Source of the DNA: Bacteroidota bacterium
Lineage (GTDB): Bacteria; Bacteroidota; Bacteroidia; Cytophagales; Cytophagaceae
DNA: 64,000 nt
Reading direction: 5' to 3'
Assembly: GCA_023392125.1 (NCBI GenBank)
Contig: JAEVZS010000007.1
Span: 62,001-126,000 of the forward strand
The notes beneath the pieces were generated by a model. That model did not search any database. It was not told the origin of the DNA and worked only from the letters and a program-made list of their open reading frames with translations. Shown here piece by piece: positions 62,505 through 64,000 of the stretch. Numbering within the stretch: position 1 is the stretch's first letter; each line of letters begins with the position of its first letter. The translations under genes and the position numbers were made by a program.

Positions 62505-64000
62505 TTATTTCTTGACAACTCTGAATACCTGAGACTGATGTGTATCTGCCATTTTCAGCATATAAACTCCCTGCAGAAGCTGAAGTCCTGCTTTACAATT
62601 GTTCATACACCCGCCGGATTCGGCAAGGTTTCCATCCAGCCTTATTATTTCATATGTAAAATCCCCACTCATTTCAAGAGTTAGTTCCTCTGCAAAAGGA
62701 TTGGGGAAGTACATTACACCAGCATGCATCGCATCTGCAACGGATGTCACTACACATAGCGGATTATCGGTATCGACTGTAACAGATACGGGAGTTCTTC
62801 CGCACTCACCGCCACCGGTAGCGACTTCTATAGCATAAAACAAACCATATCGGTTCTCCTGGACAACCCAGGGCTGCGTACCGGTAAAAGAAATCAGATC
62901 CTCAATTACATATGGGAAATCAGCTCCCTCGGCCTGGTATCGGAGTGTTCCGGTAGTACCATTAGCGTCCATCGTATACTCTCCGGGCTGAAGCTCAATA
63001 TTCAGTAAGATTCTTTGTTTTCCGGTTCCGACCGTCTGTCTGATTTCGTACAAGACTTCCGTTCCCTCCAGAATCCGTATAGTCACTGCATTGTTTGCCG
63101 AAGCCGAATATACAGATACAGCTTCCAATGTCAACGCCTGCAATACTGTCATCCTGATATTCTTGTCATTGGCAGTGATATCCGCCGCATTCAGATTCCA
63201 TATCTGGGCACTGCTATTCTGCTCACTCAAACCAAGAAATGCTGTAATACCCTGCCCGGCATCTTTTATATAATACGTGGTATTGCCGGTAATCTCTGCA
63301 GTATAATTTTCACCAACATACAATACCTCGCCTCCGATACGATCCGAATACCATTCATAAGGCCCCACACCGCCGGTAACCGACAAAATCACGTCGCCGG
63401 AGCGGCATACGATCATGTCCTCTGCTTCAAGCAGACCGGAATACAATTGCACCTGTCCCGAATAGGAAGCACATCCGGCAGTATTTACTGTAAGCTTATA
63501 CAGTCCGGCCTGACCAGCCAATAAAACGGGTCCGGTTTCACCTTTCAGCTCTATCCCGTCTCTTTCCCAGACAAATGTTCTGCCATCCAGATCCTGAAGC
63601 CCGCTATTCAACCCGATCGGATTTCCGGGACAAATCACCTGGTCATCTCCAAGCTCAGGAGCCAGACATTTTTCTTTAACAACAATGGTAATAAATGCTG
63701 AGGAACCTTTGATTCCCTGATTATTTTCAGCCACTGCTTTTATACGATATGTTCCGGCAGGTATATTTTCCCAGGTATAGCTATACGGGGTATTCTGGTC
63801 CGAACCCAGCAGATTATCACCCTCATAAAACTCAACAGCAGTAATGGAACCATCCTGAGCAGAGGCCGTTGCCTGGATGATAACAGTGCTTCCTGAAACA
63901 AATTCGGTATTATGTGCCGGACTGGTAATAGCAACTATGGGGGCATTGCCTTGCGTTGTAAAAACAGAAGCGGTGGCTCCTGTTTTTGTGCCATTAGCAC
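62505..64000 (-). CDS. Large secreted Ig-repeat protein with T9SS sorting domain, C-terminal part (cut by window edge)
   Basis: The minus frame ending at 62505 is open through the window's right edge (about 498 residues seen); the start lies outside. The visible part begins with a bacterial Ig-like module (PIVAITSPAHNTEF... AVEFYEGDNLLGSD... YSYTWENIPAGTYRIKAVAENNQG), a type common in secreted carbohydrate-active or adhesive proteins. A Cys-flanked, gliding-type Ig domain follows (CLAPELGDDQVICPGNPIGL), then a region with YTAEITGNTTYYIKD and a beta-sandwich (RMTVLQALTLEAVSVYS). The last 75 residues (MYFPNPFAEELTLEMSG... VFRVVKK) are a type A T9SS sorting domain. Catalytic domains, if any, are outside the window. 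Confidence 0.85.
   Translation of the reverse strand, partial: ANGTKTGATASVFTTQGNAPIVAITSPAHNTEFVSGSTVIIQATASAQDGSITAVEFYEGDNLLGSDQNTPYSYTWENIPAGTYRIKAVAENNQGIKGSSAFITIVVKEKCLAPELGDDQVICPGNPIGLNSGLQDLDGRTFVWERDGIELKGETGPVLLAGQAGLYKLTVNTAGCASYSGQVQLYSGLLEAEDMIVCRSGDVILSVTGGVGPYEWYSDRIGGEVLYVGENYTAEITGNTTYYIKDAGQGITAFLGLSEQNSSAQIWNLNAADITANDKNIRMTVLQALTLEAVSVYSASANNAVTIRILEGTEVLYEIRQTVGTGKQRILLNIELQPGEYTMDANGTTGTLRYQAEGADFPYVIEDLISFTGTQPWVVQENRYGLFYAIEVATGGGECGRTPVSVTVDTDNPLCVVTSVADAMHAGVMYFPNPFAEELTLEMSGDFTYEIIRLDGNLAESGGCMNNCKAGLQLLQGVYMLKMADTHQSQVFRVVKK

Noticed and set aside
1..64000. CRISPR arrays, tRNA or rRNA genes, insertion sequences, prophage
   Set aside because: No regularly spaced repeats, no tRNA-like T-loop sequences in the gaps and no transposase or integrase reading frames were seen by eye.

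Overview
The window looks like chromosomal DNA of a Bacteroidota bacterium, most likely a Cytophagales-type aerobic glider. The evidence is a full-length SprA (the outer-membrane channel of the type IX secretion system, T9SS), four proteins ending in T9SS-type C-terminal sorting domains, TAnnTTTG-type -7 promoter elements, few Shine-Dalgarno sequences, and an aerobic gene set (2-oxoglutarate dehydrogenase, kynurenine 3-monooxygenase). No rRNA, tRNA, CRISPR array, insertion sequence or prophage was seen.

Layout. 1-6 kb: a truncated secreted WD40 protein, a beta-CASP metallo-beta-lactamase-fold RNase-like protein, an SDR oxidoreductase, a TIP30-like NAD(P)-binding protein and the Na+/H+ antiporter NhaA. 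6-21 kb: purL, then a minus-strand operon maeB-ruvA-sprA-MORN-repeat protein. 21-23.5 kb: a CPA1 antiporter and a periplasmic SIMPL protein. 23.5-27.5 kb: a minus-strand run recJ-lptB-GH3-like ligase. 27.7-33.3 kb: a polysaccharide block with a secreted GH8 glucanase and a DUF4380 lipoprotein, convergent with a large modular pectate lyase. 33.5-42.3 kb: pgi, an MtfA-like peptidase, lpdA, odhB (two lipoyl domains) and odhA. 42.4-49.2 kb: a saccharopine-dehydrogenase-like protein, an ArnT/GT39-like membrane glycosyltransferase, a PAP2 phosphatase, a 71-residue basic protein, gltX, RidA and a nitroreductase. 49.2-52.5 kb: a decayed DNA-alkylation-repair gene and a secreted GH43 arabinanase-like enzyme. 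52.7-55.9 kb: a tight kynurenine operon (3-hydroxyanthranilate dioxygenase, kynureninase, kynurenine 3-monooxygenase). 56-61.6 kb: small unknown genes, an AraC-type regulator, a VOC protein, and a four-gene operon of a membrane M48 metallopeptidase followed by three tandem AIM24/TIGR00266 paralogues. 61.6-64 kb: a small unknown protein and the C-terminal part of a large Ig-repeat T9SS cargo protein.

How it fits together. SprA provides the export channel, and the GH8, PL1, GH43 and Ig-repeat proteins are its likely cargo, which points to degradation of plant cell-wall polysaccharides (beta-glucan, pectin, arabinan). The rest is mostly housekeeping metabolism. The least explained unit is the M48 peptidase plus triple-AIM24 operon. 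The clearest hidden feature is the alkylation-repair pseudogene at about 49.3-49.6 kb, which no single open reading frame reveals.
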